Source: Sporothrix humicola (Eukaryota > Ascomycota > Sordariomycetes > Ophiostomatales > Ophiostomataceae). From it: DNA of 64,000 bases. The number at the start of each line of letters is the position of its first letter. Position 1 is the first letter of the stretch. This document shows positions 30,610-41,321 of this stretch, in pieces. The notes under the pieces are model-generated. The model ran no database searches, was not told where the DNA came from, and worked only from the letters and a program-made list of their open reading frames with translations. The position numbers were made by a program, and so were the translations under genes. The DNA lies in contig WNYE01000056.1 of assembly GCA_021396245.1 (NCBI GenBank), positions 186,001 to 250,000 on the forward strand, written 5' to 3'.

Positions 30610-32592
30610 ATGGCGGACAAGCAGCAACCACCGTCGGCCTCGGCCTCTGCTTCTGCCCCCGCGGCTCCGTCGGCCGTCCGCGGCGCGTCGCTGCTAATTG
30701 CACTGCAGATTGCATCCCGCGCAGCCACTTTTATCGCCAACCAACTGCTGTTGCGGTTTCTGACGGCACAACTGCTCGGCGTGGCCACGCAGCTAGAGGT
30801 GTACTATCTCAGTGTGCTCTTTTTTGCACGCGAGAGCTTGCGCGTAGCCATTCAGCGGCAAGGCGGACGGGAGCCTCAGGAGCCTGACGAGGGCGCTAAG
30901 GTGTCTAAAAAGGGCAAAAAAGACAAGAAAGAAGAGTCCACCTCACCGTCCTCATCGTCCTCCCAGAGTGCGGTCAATTTGGCCTACGTTTCGATACTCC
31001 TAGGCTCACTTGTTGCCCTGCTGCTTGGATGGCTGTACCTGGCCTCAATCCATAAGACGTCAGACGAGATCGTTGACGAAAAGGGCGAAAGCAAAGGCCG
31101 TTCGCTGGCCGAGACAACGCCGTTTCTCGTCCCCAGTCTCTACCTCTATGCTCTGGCATCGGCCATTGAGCTCTTGTCAGAGCCAGCGTTTGTCGTGCTG
31201 CAGCTCCGCCTCCAGTTTGGCGCACGCGCTGCCGCCGAGTCGGTAGCGACAGTTTTGCGTTGTGCAACGACGCTGGGCGCCGCCGTTTTGGCAACTCGTC
31301 TAGGCGCTGGCGGTCTCGACATTGGCGTTCTTCCTTTTGCACTGGGCCAGCTCGCCTACGGTGTTGGTCTGTTGGCGGTGTATGCATGGCACGGCGCCGC
31401 TCTGGCGGGCCGGGACGGCTTCTCCCTGCTTCCTCGTCGACTGACGACTGGCGACTACGCTCTCCAGCTCTTTGACCGGCCGACGCTGCACTTGGCCTCG
31501 AGCATGTCCGTCCAGAGCATCGTCAAGCACGTGCTGACCCAGGGCGACACGTTTTTGGTGAGCGCTCTGTCGACAACAACCACGCAGGGAGTCTACGCGC
31601 TGGCCAACAACTACGGCGGTCTGGCGGCGCGGCTGCTGTTCCAGCCCATTGAGGAGAGCAGCCGCAGCTACTTTTCGCGGCTGCTGGCGGGGGACAACAT
31701 AGCCGAGACGAAGAAGGATGACGACAAGAGTGCAAACGCCGCCACAGAGAGAGCCGCTCGTGACCTGCAGACACTGCTCAAGCTGTACCTGCTCTTCTCG
31801 CTCGTCGTCACGGCTGTCGGCCCCGCCGCCGCCGCACCCTTTTTGGGACTGGTGACCGGTCCCCGGTGGGCCAACTCGGGCGCCGCTGCTACTCTCGCAG
31901 CCTACATATGGTATATTCCCCTGCTGGCCGTCAACGGCGTGGCCGAGGCATTTGTCGCGTCCGTGGCCACCGAGGCGCAGGTCTACCGCCAGTCGGTGTG
32001 GATGGGCGGTTTTTCGGCGGTTTTTGCGGCTGCTGGCTACGTGTGTCTGCGCGTGCTTGACGGCGGGGCCGTCGGTCTTGTCGCTGCCAACGGCATCAAC
32101 ATGGCCTGCCGTATTATTTGGTGCCTCGTGTTTATCCGGGGCTACTTTTCGGCACGCGGCGTCTCCTTCTTTGGCGATGCCACTTCATCTTTGATGCCGC
32201 ATCCATTTGCTGTTCTGGCAGCGGTCGTTACGAGCACAGCCATCCAGAGATTTGTGCCAGCGATCGCAGACACAGGACCGGTTGCACAGATTACGCAGCT
32301 CGTCAAGATTGGCATCCTGGCTGTGCCATTTGTTCTCACAGTGTAAGTCACATTCACATTCTTTTGTTGCGTGTTTTATTGTGTGAAAATGCTTGAATTC
32401 CCGATCCCAACCAAAACGCCATGTGAAAACGCATATACTCGCGAGTCTATGTAAAAGCAAACTTTTGAAAGACATAACAAGGGGCCATCGCTAACTTCTT
32501 CTATCTTTTCCCCTAATAATAGAGCTTTCTTTGAAAGGCGGTTCTTCCGCCAGTGCTATAGCTTCGTCCGCGGCGGTGGCCAGCCCAATTAA
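30610..32592 (+). CDS. RFT1: RFT1-family protein, ER lipid-linked oligosaccharide pathway
   Basis: RFT1 is an ER multi-span protein needed for N-glycosylation at the Man5-GlcNAc2-PP-dolichol stage; whether it is itself the flippase is disputed. Exons 30610-32342 and 32523-32592 (180-nt intron, GTAAGT donor) give 600 residues with 12-14 hydrophobic segments. Family marks are ASRAATFIANQLLLRFL near the start, YYLSVLFFARESLRVAIQR, and LTQGDTFLVSALSTTTTQGVYALANNYGGLAARLLFQPIEES in the middle (read in parts). A Lys/Ser-rich insert lies at about 90-118. The short last exon restores the conserved FFERRFF tail, which supports the splice. It is convergent with DBP3, stops 106 nt apart. Confidence 0.95.
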
Positions 32593-32698
32593 TAATGCAT
32601 GGCGATTTCGGCAAGGAAATGAAAAAAGGAAGATCGAAAGAACATAGACGCCATATTTGAAACAAATGATGAAAACTTTTTATCGTCATGAATGCCCC

Positions 32699-34576
32699 TT
32701 AGTCGAACGTGATCTTGGTGCCCTTTTGGCTCATGTCGACGTCCTTGAAGAAAGCACCGTAAGTTCCGTGGGTCTTCTTCTTGACGGTCGTGCCGAACTT
32801 GAGCAGGTCCTCGGGCACCTCCTGGTTGGCGCCCTTGAGGACGTTGATCAGCGAGCCCGAGTGCGTCTTGTCGTGCTCAGTGAAAAAGGTAATGGCGCGG
32901 CCCTCCCTGCCGGCACGGCCTGTGCGGCCAATGCGGTGGACATAGTCCTCAATGGTGAGAGGGAAGGTCACGTTGAGGACCAGCTTGACCTCGGGAATGT
33001 CGAGACCACGGGCGGCCACGTCCGTCGCAACCAGCACGGGCGTCGTGCCGGCCTTGAACGCCTCGAGTGAGCGGGTGCGCTGCTCCTGGCGCAGGTCACC
33101 GTGGATGCTGCACACGCGCACGCCCTGGCCCTGCAGGAAATTCTCGACACGAACAGCCTCCTTCTTGTACAGGCAAAAGACCAGGATGCGGTCATTCTTG
33201 GCCTTGCCGCGCTGCTCCTGCTTGATAATGGTCAGCGCGCGGCGCTCCTTTTCGCGCTGGTCCAAGACCTCGACGGTCTGCGTGATACGCACGTTCGCCT
33301 GCAGCTCGACGGCGCCCGTGTTGTTGCGGTCGCGCGGGCCGCCCTCGGTCGGGTCGCCGTCCTCGTCCAGAGCACTAGCACGCGTCCGGCTGCCGACAGT
33401 GACCTTGATGGGGTCCTTCATGAAGCCGTCGGCCAGGCCCCGCACGCTCGTGGGCCACGTCGCCGTGAACATGAGTGTCTGGCGGTTCTCGCGTGCTGGG
33501 CACTGGCCCAGGATGAACTTAATGTCCTCCTCGAAACCCGTATCCAGCATGCGGTCCGCCTCGTCGAGCACGGCAAACTGGACGTGGGCCAGCGACACGG
33601 CCTCGTCGTTGATAAAGTCCTTGAGCCGGCCCGGCGTGGCCACGATAATGTCAACGCCGCCCTCCTGGCGCAGCAGCACGCGCTGCTCGTCCTTGCTGGC
33701 GCCGCCGTACAGACAGACGGCCGTCAGGCCAGCAAGCTTGGCCAGGGGCTCAATCGCCTGGTGCGTCTGCATGGCCAGCTCGCGCGTCGGCGACACGATG
33801 ACGGCCAGCGCCTGGGCCAGCTTGCCGCGGGCGTCCCACTTGTTGTTGAGCTTGGAGCGGTTGGGCAGCTTCTTGGCCTCGAGGGCGGCCGGCTTGGGCA
33901 GGTCTCTCAGGGCCTCGACGCAGGGCAGAGCGAAAGCCATGGTCTTGCCCGAGCCCGTCTCGGCAATACCGACCAAATCACGGCCACCGAGCGTGTACGG
34001 CCACGAGGCGGCCTGGATGGGCGTCGGGTTCTTGTAGCTGGCAAAGGGGCCCTTTTTCGTGAGCGGTGTGACGGGCAGCTGGGTGAACTCGAGAATCGGG
34101 CGGAGGCGAGACGGAGACGTCTTGCTGGCGCGCGGGTCATAGACGGCGACCTGCTCCTTCTTGAGGAAGGCCTGAACGTCGGCCTCGGGGACGGCCGTCA
34201 GGGCGGCACTCTGTGTGTAAGCGCCGGAAGAAGTGGCGGCAGCGCCGTTGGAGGTCGTGGACTCTGAAGGCGTCTCGGCAGCAGCATCGTCGCTGGTCTC
34301 AGCCGACTCGGCGGCCTTCTCCTTGAGCTTCTTCTCCTTCTTTTCCTTCTTCTTGTCCTTCTTCTCCTTCTTGGCGGCAGAGTCGTCCTTGCCCTCCTTG
34401 GCTTCCTTCTCGCGCTTCTCCTTCTTCTCCTTCTTCTTCTTGTCCTTCTTTTCCTTCTTCAGCCGCTTGCGCTCGGCCTCGGCCTCGTCGACGTCGACAT
34501 CGTCCTCGACGCGGGCCTTCTTGGCAAGAGGAGCCGAGTCGTCCTCGTCCACGGGGCGGTGCTTCTTGATCGACAT
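32699..34576 (-). CDS. DBP3: DEAD-box ATP-dependent RNA helicase Dbp3
   Basis: DBP3 acts in the nucleolus in 35S pre-rRNA processing. Single exon, 625 residues, start at 34576. The N-terminal 110 residues are almost wholly Lys/Glu-rich (KKEKKDKKKEKK type), as in other Dbp3 proteins. The helicase core has the Q motif NPTPIQAASWP, motif I AETGSGKT (about 203-210), motif Ia PTRELAMQT, motif II DEAD (about 338), motif III as TATWP, which is typical for Dbp3, and HRIGRTGRAGR (about 546-556). The C-terminus ends GTKITFD. No intron is seen. Confidence 0.95.
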   Translation of the reverse strand: MSIKKHRPVDEDDSAPLAKKARVEDDVDVDEAEAERKRLKKEKKDKKKKEKKEKREKEAKEGKDDSAAKKEKKDKKKEKKEKKLKEKAAESAETSDDAAAETPSESTTSNGAAATSSGAYTQSAALTAVPEADVQAFLKKEQVAVYDPRASKTSPSRLRPILEFTQLPVTPLTKKGPFASYKNPTPIQAASWPYTLGGRDLVGIAETGSGKTMAFALPCVEALRDLPKPAALEAKKLPNRSKLNNKWDARGKLAQALAVIVSPTRELAMQTHQAIEPLAKLAGLTAVCLYGGASKDEQRVLLRQEGGVDIIVATPGRLKDFINDEAVSLAHVQFAVLDEADRMLDTGFEEDIKFILGQCPARENRQTLMFTATWPTSVRGLADGFMKDPIKVTVGSRTRASALDEDGDPTEGGPRDRNNTGAVELQANVRITQTVEVLDQREKERRALTIIKQEQRGKAKNDRILVFCLYKKEAVRVENFLQGQGVRVCSIHGDLRQEQRTRSLEAFKAGTTPVLVATDVAARGLDIPEVKLVLNVTFPLTIEDYVHRIGRTGRAGREGRAITFFTEHDKTHSGSLINVLKGANQEVPEDLLKFGTTVKKKTHGTYGAFFKDVDMSQKGTKITFD

Positions 34577-35093
34577 TTTGGTGGGTGAAAGGGGTGGTAG
34601 GATATGTTGGTGTTCGACTGAGTTCGTCGAAAAGTGAAAGTGGTTGTCGGATGGAGAGTCCACAGAGAAGGAACCACCCCCAGAATCGGACGCTAAGAGG
34701 CGATTGGGGGACGAAGAAAAAAAAAGGCGGAAAAAAAATTCTGCCACCTAGTTTTGGGTGCGATAAGCCGCCGATAAGGAAAGATCTACTCATAATGATA
34801 CAGGGTCCTGAATGTGGGTCTGATTAGTCATCTTTCGTGTAAGTCCTCGACAACCACCGACTCGACATGTCTCGATCTTGCCCGGCTTCGTTTCATTCAA
34901 CAATTACTCAAAGGAGTATATGGGCTATTTACAAGAATTTAAATTATATTCGTCAATTTGTAGCAAATAAAGCGGGTGTAATATAAAGCAAAAATGATAT
35001 TATCATAACAAAGTTGAACTGCATCCAAGAATGGAAAGAATCTCCGACTCTCAACATTAGAAATGACCATATTTCCGAAGAATTTTGGTTAAC
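34577..35093. other. Intergenic region, DBP3 to subtilase
   Basis: 0.5 kb holding the promoter of DBP3 and the 3' end of the subtilase gene, AT-rich at about 34,910-35,000. No coding region seen. Confidence 0.55.
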
Positions 35094-38000
35094 TTATTTG
35101 GAGACAGAAAACTTGTGTGACAGAACGTCCCAGTTGTCACCGTGTGTCGGATTGCCGAAAGGAGCGAGAACGGCAAAGCGGAGGGTATAGTTTCCGTTGG
35201 CAATCTGAGAGCCGTTGCCCAAACCGCCGAGCCACCAGTACTCGGTGTCGTAGACGTCGACGGAGCTGCGGTAGATATCGCTGAGCGGGAATGAAATGGT
35301 GTCCGTCTTGTTGTCAAACGTCGGGTCAAAAGCCCCAGTCTCGCCGGAGTGGGCGTAGTACGCGACGGTGCCGACATAACCGCTTTGGCCGACGACAGGC
35401 GGGTACTTCCAGTCGCGCTCTGTCCACTTGTCATCGAAGATCTGAAAAGGTTAGGCGAATTGAATTGAAAACGAGGTTTTACGGTGCAACTTACATCCCA
35501 GCGAAGCTCTTTGACGCCCCAATGGGTGCGGGAGACAATCTTGGGGAAATCCTGGACACGAGTGGAAAGGTCGAAAGTGAAGCTGTGCTGTTAGTGGTGA
35601 TCACAAAATTGACATTCAGGACTCACACAACGTACATGCTATGATTATCAAAAGTGGCGTAGGGGTAGTCGACGCCAGACTCGCCGTATGGGAAGCCCTT
35701 TTGGAACTGCTTTTGGAGGTCTTTCTCGAGACTCGAGGCGATACCAAAGTACGGAACAGACAGCTGCTCGCCGTTGCTGCCGAGGATCAGAATCTTGCCA
35801 CTGTAGACGGGGATATTGGAGAAGCCAGCGGGATAATCAAAGTTGAATCTAAAACGTCAGTACTGCTTAACAATATGTGTTTGGGGGCCAGTACATACTG
35901 GGCCTGCTTGGTCTCGCCGGGTTTGACGGTAAAGGTGCCGCCCGGGAACGACACTTTCGGAGCAATTTTGAGTGGTGTCAGCTCCGTCAGCACTTTGGGT
36001 CGCGGCGTGCCGTACAAATTGTCGTCAAACGGCTGCCACGCCTCGAAGCCGCCAGCGTCCTGCAGCTGGAACTTGTACGTCACGGGCTTGTCGCCCTTAT
36101 TCGTAATGTTGACCTTGTGGTAGCGCTCGAAATGGTGCGTGTCGTTGAGCGCAAACTTGGCATACGACAGACTCGTGTTGTAGTTGAGGACTTTGTCGGC
36201 ATCGACGAGTCCAGATCCGACCTGGATCGTGGGTGCCCAGAAGCCATAGTCCGTGTCGGTGTAGCCATCGATCCAGGGCAGAGCTCCGCCCGACGCGATG
36301 ATGCGCATACCCAGATCCTTGGCAAAGTTCTTGCCGTGGACCTTGCGTCCGCCGTAGCGGCCGATATACAGAGCGGCAACGCCGGCAATGTACGGCGTGG
36401 CCATGGACGTGCCCGACAAAACAGCCCAGCCATCCGTTGGATAGGTGCTGAAAATATCACCACCGGGGGCTGTGACTTCGGGCTTTTGCTTGAGATCGTA
36501 CGTGCTACCAAACGTGGTAAAATCGTTTGGCTTGCCGCCGGCCGCATTGTACATGCCGACATAGTTGTTGTACGGATCAATTGAAAAGTCGCCCGTCACA
36601 TTGCCGCTAGCCGCGACAGTGTCGATGATCGCTTCACCAGCCGCCTTCTCAATGAGGCCCAAAAGCGACGAGTCGTACCACGAGAAGGGAGCCACAAGCG
36701 TCTCGTCATCCTGGTAGAACAAAATGTACTGCGCGCCAAAGGCTTCGAGATTCGACTGCTTGTCCAGGAAACTGCAGCCGCCACGGCGGACCAGCGGGAT
36801 CACGGCCGACAGATTTTGAGTTGTCGATGGAAGGGGCGAACAGGCCTGGTTTTCAATCGACTTGTTCAGGGACAGCGGGACAATCGGCCAGCCCTTGACC
36901 GATGCTGGGAATGCATCGAGACCGGGGTAATAGGCCACCTCGGTCGTGTTGGAGACGCCGTTGAGTGTGAATGTGGCATCAAATGGCGGTGCCACAACAG
37001 TCGAAGCCTCGCTCGATGCAACAGCCAGGACATAATCACCAGCAGCACCGTTGCTACCAAAGAAGGGACCCTCAAAGCCATTGTTACCAGCAGCAATGGT
37101 CACAATGACGCCCTGTTCGACGATGCGGGACGCAACGGTGGCCCAAGCATCTGTGGACCAACCGCCAGCACCGCCAACGGAACAGGTGATAACATCAGCA
37201 TCAGCCTGGTACGCGGCCAGGAAAGCCTCGATCAGGGTGTCCTCATCAGTACCGTCAACGCGACCAAAGACCTTGTAGGACAACAAAGTGGCGTCGGGTG
37301 CAACGCCGAGGTACCTATTAACCTTGGTTAGAATTATTTTTTTCGTCCCCAAGCACAGACAAAAAAGGCAAAAAGCCAAAAACGCAAAACGAATCGGCCA
37401 AACAAATCGGGCCAACTGAAGTTAGGGCGTGGTTCTCTTACTGGTCTGTCTTTCCAGCGACAATGCCAGCAACATGGGTTCCGTGGCCAAGTTGGTCGAA
37501 TGGATCACTGTCCGGCTCCTTTGAGCTGCCATCAACAGGCCAATCTACCTAGTGTTAGTAAATAAACAAAAGTATTTGGGAGTAAGAGCTGACTTACAGC
37601 CGTCACCAACAAAGTCATAGCCACCGGAGACCTTGAATCCAGGGCCGAATCCGCCACCGAGCTGGTAAGATATTAGCACATGTCAACATAGGAGATCATA
37701 TGGAAGTCGATTGTCCTACCGCAGGATGTGTGTACTGTGTGCCGGTATCAACAATGGCCACAACAGCCCCCTTGCCATAGTAGCCCGCCGCGTGCACCTT
37801 GTCGACGCCCGTCCAGCTGTGCACCGAGTAGTTGCTCGCCGCGGCATCGCTCGAAAACGACTGCGACTGCACTGGTGGTGTCCAGCCCAGCGAAATGCGG
37901 TTCGACGTCCAGACCCGCGCCACACCAGACGATGCCAGGGCGCTCAGCGTGTCAATGTTGTCTGTCGTCGTCTCGACACTAGCTCCGGAAAAGATGTCTG

Positions 38001-38211
38001 ACGAGAACGTCTTGAGCACGCGGATGCCCTTGCGCGCTGACAGCGTGGTGATGGTGGCCTCATGGTTGGCCGAGTCGGCAAACTCGATAATGTACCGGTT
38101 TGCAGTGGCAACAGTGGCATTGATAAACGGCTTCGGTGCTTGGCCTTTGCCCAAGGCATAGGCACCTTGAAGGCTGGCCGATAGGGCGAGGATGAAGCCT
38201 GCGAGATGCAT
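35094..38211 (-). CDS. Secreted subtilisin-like serine protease (S8) with PA insert and Fn3-like C-terminus
   Basis: Seven exons (38211-37720, 37661-37598, 37544-37442, 37314-35899, 35848-35627, 35582-35495, 35441-35094) join in frame to 910 residues. A signal peptide (MHLAGFILALSASLQGAYA) is followed by an I9-type propeptide (about 40-115). The catalytic triad is Asp155 (VAIVDTG), His206 (GHGTHVAGI) and Ser near 520 (SGTSMATPYIAG); the oxyanion Asn lies in TIAAGNNG. A protease-associated domain sits between His and Ser, and after the core comes a DUF1034/Fn3-like region beginning near SYAKFALN. Size and order fit fungal minor extracellular Vpr-like proteases. The exon 3 start was chosen at 37544 because it alone keeps frame. 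Such enzymes serve extracellular protein breakdown. Confidence 0.9.
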
Positions 38212-39185
38212 GGCGAGTGAGAGTGCGTTGTTAGTCTGTTGATTTCTTCAGTATCAAAGTGTTACAACTGTGCCAGGGCTCTATCGACCTTGATAGCTTC
38301 AAAACGTAAACGTGGCATCCGAGCTCGAGTATTTATGCCCACACGATGGTATTGGCGAAGTCGACATTTCAGAGGAAGATTTCGTAGTCTCGTTTTGAAT
38401 TCAAAGAGACATCGTGGATAGTAGCTCTAATGAACACGCATATCGCACCAGCCATGTCGACTTTATCTTCCTTCTTGATCTGGCGGCGATGTAACACCGG
38501 TGCATGGTGAGGAACTAGATGTCGACAAATTGTCAATGCTTCTCGATGCCAAGACGTTGTGTCATCGTAGATTGTGAGGCACGGTGATAATGAACAGAAA
38601 GTAAATAAATAAGGGGATCGAAGGTCTTTCTTTTTTGGGGCTTGGTGATGAAAGCTTCACCTTCCAATTTGAGACTTGGGTGCTGTAGGAATCAAAAGGG
38701 ACTGCCGAAGTCTAGTAAAAGCAACTATCCCAAGATGTTATGAAAATGTGTCAAAAATAGTTGGTAGAAAGGTGTATTCAAAAATAAATGTTATAAATCA
38801 TGGCTACCCAAAAAGAGGAAATATCAACAAAATAATATGCTTCAAACTCCTGGCGCTGTTAAACTTCTTACGTTAAGAAAGAAATATATGTCTGGTTTTG
38901 ACTACCGTGAAATAAATGTCGATATCGTATTGTTCAGACGACCTTCTGGTTTGAGACGAAAAGGGACGCTGAAGTTGCACAGATGACTGGGTATGTGCCG
39001 CTCTCGCACGTGTGGCTAATATCGGTGAAAGCCCACACAGAAGGTTGTGTCGCATCAATATATTTGCCGGCCGCCCAAAGGCCTCTGAAGGCTAATTTAT
39101 TTTCGTGGCGCACTCTTTCTAGTAATCCAGCGCTTTCACCTGCCAAAAAGGGGTCTCGAGAAATTGATTTGAATTGCACGCACGC
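38212..39185. other. Promoter side of the subtilase and 3' side of the Zn2Cys6 gene
   Basis: About 1 kb. A TATA-like CATAAATAC (minus strand) lies at 38330-38338, about 120 nt before the protease start. The 38,570-38,900 part is AT-rich. No coding region is supported. Confidence 0.45.
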
Positions 39186-41321
39186 TTATACCAGCGCTGG
39201 CAGTACGGCTCTCGCGGTAATCACGTATTGCATCTTGGTCACGTAATCGAGATAGCCCTCCGAGTCGTCATGGAGGTCGTCCTGTGCCCACGCTGCCGAA
39301 AGGAGGCAGTCGACTTGGGTGGGCGCTGAGTTGTCGCCCCGCGCCTCAAGCACGGCGGACGAAATGGGCAGCAGCTCGGGCCGGCGGTGGATAAAGTCCA
39401 TGACGGCCAGTCGGCGGGTTTCTGTGTTGGCTTCGGTGCCAATAAGGAAGATTGAAAAGGGCGTGATGCGGACGTTGAGACGGTGGATGTCGCAGCTGAG
39501 ACCAAAGACCTCGTCAAACAGGTTGTTGATGTCGGCCGAGGGACCGGTCAAGTGCCGGCATGTGCGCTGGAAATAGATCCAGATTGCGACCAGAAACAAG
39601 TAGCGCTGCAACCGGAGGCCCGCCTCGGACGCGGCAGCCTGGTCGTTTTCGTCGACAGACCGGACATCCGCGCACAACTGTTTGTTCTTTTCAAGCGACT
39701 CGCGCAGTTCGGCCTCGAGGCTGCTAATGTTCTGTTGGCGGTCTTGGCCACTCGGGAAATCCAGGTCGAGTTGCTCCTGTTTTGAAGCTTTGAGGACGAG
39801 GGCAAGCAGATACATCTCATACTGGAGATAGTCGCCCAAGCCACGGAAATGGAACTGAGGACGCACCTTGGTCAGCTGCTGCAACTTGGATAAAAAATGC
39901 GAAATATTTGACACCAGCTCCGACCACACAAGCATTCTCGCGACCAACACCACTTCTCGGTGTAACTTACACGATCAACGTCGTTGCTGCACTTAAAGGC
40001 AATAGTATTGCCCTTGAACCGCATAGACAGCTGGCGCGTCATCTCGGACGGGCGCTGCCAGTGGCTGACGCTGAACTGGGCCAGGATGTCGTGATAGTGG
40101 AGGTACCGGTACAAGATCCGGGCGTCGCCGCAAGTGACCTCGTCAAAATTGAGCTGTCCGTCAAAGGCGTGGCTGGAAATGGTCCTCAAACTGCAGATAT
40201 ACAGTGCCCAAAAGACACTCGAGTCGTCGCCCAGGCTGATTTCGGCGCGGCAGAGCAGTAGACCGGCGGCCATGTGCTGCAAAATGTGGGCCGGGCCAAT
40301 GCCCTCGTCGGTGGCCGCCTTTTGGAGCGACTGGAGCGCGAGGCCCTTGAAATGGGCCGATTCGTGGACGTTGCCATACCGCCTCAGGGCAGACAAACAA
40401 AAGAGAGAGTAGAGAACAGCTTTGGACGATGCAGAGTTGTCTTTGACAGACATGCGCAGCAGCAAGTCCCGGAACTGTTCCGGCTCGCTGTCTAGTTGCG
40501 GTAGAGAATTGGAGGCTTCATGGTAGACTGTAGCATGGGAAAGTAAACAATGTTAGACACATGGATTGTGAGAGGAGGGAGAGTAGCGTTAAGTAGATAA
40601 AGGGTGGGTGAGATCGAGATCGAGGTGAGACGGCAGGGGCCGAGATATGGGATGGTGTAGGGCTGGGGCAATGGAGCACAGAATACCAGGTTCAAGTATA
40701 TGGGGGGTGTTCTTGATTTCAAACGTAAAGAAGTCGACGGGGAGCTCAAAGGTGCGATTGCTTGCTACACTTACAGTAAGACATAAGGCCTGTCCCGTCC
40801 GTCTGTAGCCTTTCAACATCTGCGTACAAAGACGGGGCTTTCTTGGGTAACAGAGACAGGTAAGGGTCTTCTGCGTAGTCTCGGTGAAAGAGGATCGATC
40901 TTGTGCCTGTAAAAAAGGGCTTAATCAGTACAGAGCTCTTGGGCCATGACAGCTCAAAGGCATGGCCTTCGCGGCATTCTCTGTGTGCCTTTTGGCAGTT
41001 TGAGCAGACGGGTTGTACTCCATCGCACTTGATCTTTCGTTCTAGAGAGCGTGGTGGAAAGAAGGCAAGTTCCGGCGAGCGGAGATTTACCTAGATTAGC
41101 CTTGTACTCTGGACTTTTGCAGTTCATACACTTCATCTGAATCCACCTCCACGCACACAGTTCCCTTGATTCCTCTCCCTTCATCGCCGTTTCTGGCATG
41201 GCGTGCGAGTACTCGGAGTTTTGTCCCATCAAAAGTGTCCGAGCTATGCTCGAGATTCCATACCTTTGCATGTCAAGCACCTTCGTGGCGCCATGGCCTG
41301 CTTGAGGCCGTGTGCCGGCAT
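39186..41321 (-). CDS. Zn2Cys6 fungal transcription factor with Fungal_trans_2-like body
   Basis: Four exons (41321-41264, 41041-40775, 40527-39971, 39878-39186) give 524 residues. Joining exons 1 and 2 produces an exact zinc cluster: Cys15-x2-Cys18-x6-Cys25-x6-Cys32-x2-Cys35-x6-Cys42, with CKERKIKC as the basic part. Joining exons 2 and 3 gives LMSYFYHEASNSLPQL and a following LYSLFCLSALRR segment, the usual helical start of the Fungal_trans_2 body. Introns 1 and 2 (222 and 247 nt) are far longer than others here. ATG at 41294 is an in-frame alternative start, and the exon 4 acceptor (TTGCAG or CCAAG) is uncertain by two codons. Targets are unknown. Confidence 0.8.

Noticed and set aside
33101..34267. 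Plus-strand open frame of 388 codons opposite DBP3
   Set aside because: Antisense shadow of a GC-rich helicase gene with all canonical DEAD-box motifs on the other strand.
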